Shown in pieces: positions 63,463 through 64,000 of a stretch of 64,000 nt of DNA (within the stretch, counting starts at the first letter, position 1; each line of letters begins with the position of its first letter). A program made the position numbers and the translations under genes. The stretch spans positions 22,222,833 through 22,286,832 of the forward strand of contig CM119263.1 of the NCBI GenBank assembly GCA_051294375.1. The letters run 5' to 3'. The stretch is from Paraspadella gotoi. Lineage: Eukaryota; Chaetognatha. The notes under the pieces are model-generated. The model was not told where the DNA came from and searched no databases. It worked only from the letters and a program-made list of their open reading frames with translations.

Positions 63463-63961
63463 CGACATCCTTCCGTTTCGATGCTCGCTTCATCTTCCGA
63501 TGAACTGACCTGAAAATATATCAGTAATGTTTGTATTATAATTTAGTTTATTGTAGCATTCAAGTTACATCTCAATTTTTATGGCATTCCACAGAAAATC
63601 TTCATTGTCTACAAAAAACGTAGGAAAATATTCGATATTTTTTTTCTTTAAGTTATTAAAAAAAAAACATTTTAAAAGATTTATGACTTTTTAATTTAAA
63701 TTTTAATTTAAATTTAATAAATTTTTAATTTTATTGAAGGAGGGGGACGTTAATTTGTTGTCTTCTGAAAATTACTGGCATCATATGTCTTTCTAGTTAA
63801 ACAACAACAACAACAACGCCGACAAAAATTCAGGCCATTTCTCTTTTTTTTTCTTCCAAAAATTTTTTTTCTCTGAAAAATCATTTTCGTTCCAAAATCG
63901 TGGCGGCATGCTTGACCTCGAAGCTTGGAAAGAAAACTATCTTTACCAAAAGAAAAAAGGG

Positions 63962-64000
<39 letters not shown>
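63463..64000 (+). repeat. Start of a further unit, matching 43136 to about 43650
   Basis: Begins ccttccgtttcgatgctcg like 43138 onward, and ends at the window edge in the GA array that corresponds to 43629. Joined without N to the end of unit copy 2. Confidence 0.8.

Overview
This is a metazoan genomic window, most likely from an arthropod or another invertebrate. Evidence: short spliced exons with GT-AG introns, AT-rich non-coding DNA, very many microsatellites, no operons, and a Methuselah-like secretin-family receptor. The species cannot be named from sequence alone. Most long open frames are translations of (GA)n/(CT)n arrays and are not genes.

Region by region. 1-13200: mostly non-coding, holding a 5.5 kb block present twice (1-5515 and about 7150-12620) and three uncollapsed contig ends around two 10-N gaps (12371-13200). 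13200-23000: non-coding, with microsatellites, a triple CCAAT-box cluster (17406-17449) and a 430-bp foldback (19763-20190). 23103-23363: one clean plus-strand exon of a CSPG-repeat extracellular protein. 26405-41041: a minus-strand gene that I rebuilt exon by exon as glucosidase II subunit beta. It has a coiled coil, two EF-hands, an MRH lectin domain and a C-terminal KDEL. The signal-peptide exon at 40922-41041 is its probable start, with a UPRE-like TGACGTGG, a CRE and CCAAT boxes upstream. 41400-46500: microsatellites and AT-rich DNA. 46752-49655: the best gene, a two-exon, 935-residue receptor with a signal peptide, a somatomedin-B domain, a large glycosylated Cys-containing ectodomain and a class B seven-helix domain. 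49755-49967: a TA-flanked MITE. 50000-54027: CT-rich minisatellites.

54345-64000 is a second, indel-ridden version of the receptor locus (54659-63462 corresponds to 45255-54027). It runs without a gap into sequence matching 43136 onward, which suggests a tandem unit of about 10.9 kb. Its receptor copy is frameshifted many times, mostly by one-base indels at short homopolymers, so sequencing or assembly error, or an uncollapsed haplotype, is at least as likely as true decay. It also holds blocks that are strongly diverged rather than merely error-laden, including a second, degraded version of part of the receptor exon.

The receptor (cell surface), the CSPG-repeat protein (extracellular matrix or cell surface) and glucosidase II beta (ER glycoprotein quality control) are ordinary neighbours and show no sign of forming one pathway.
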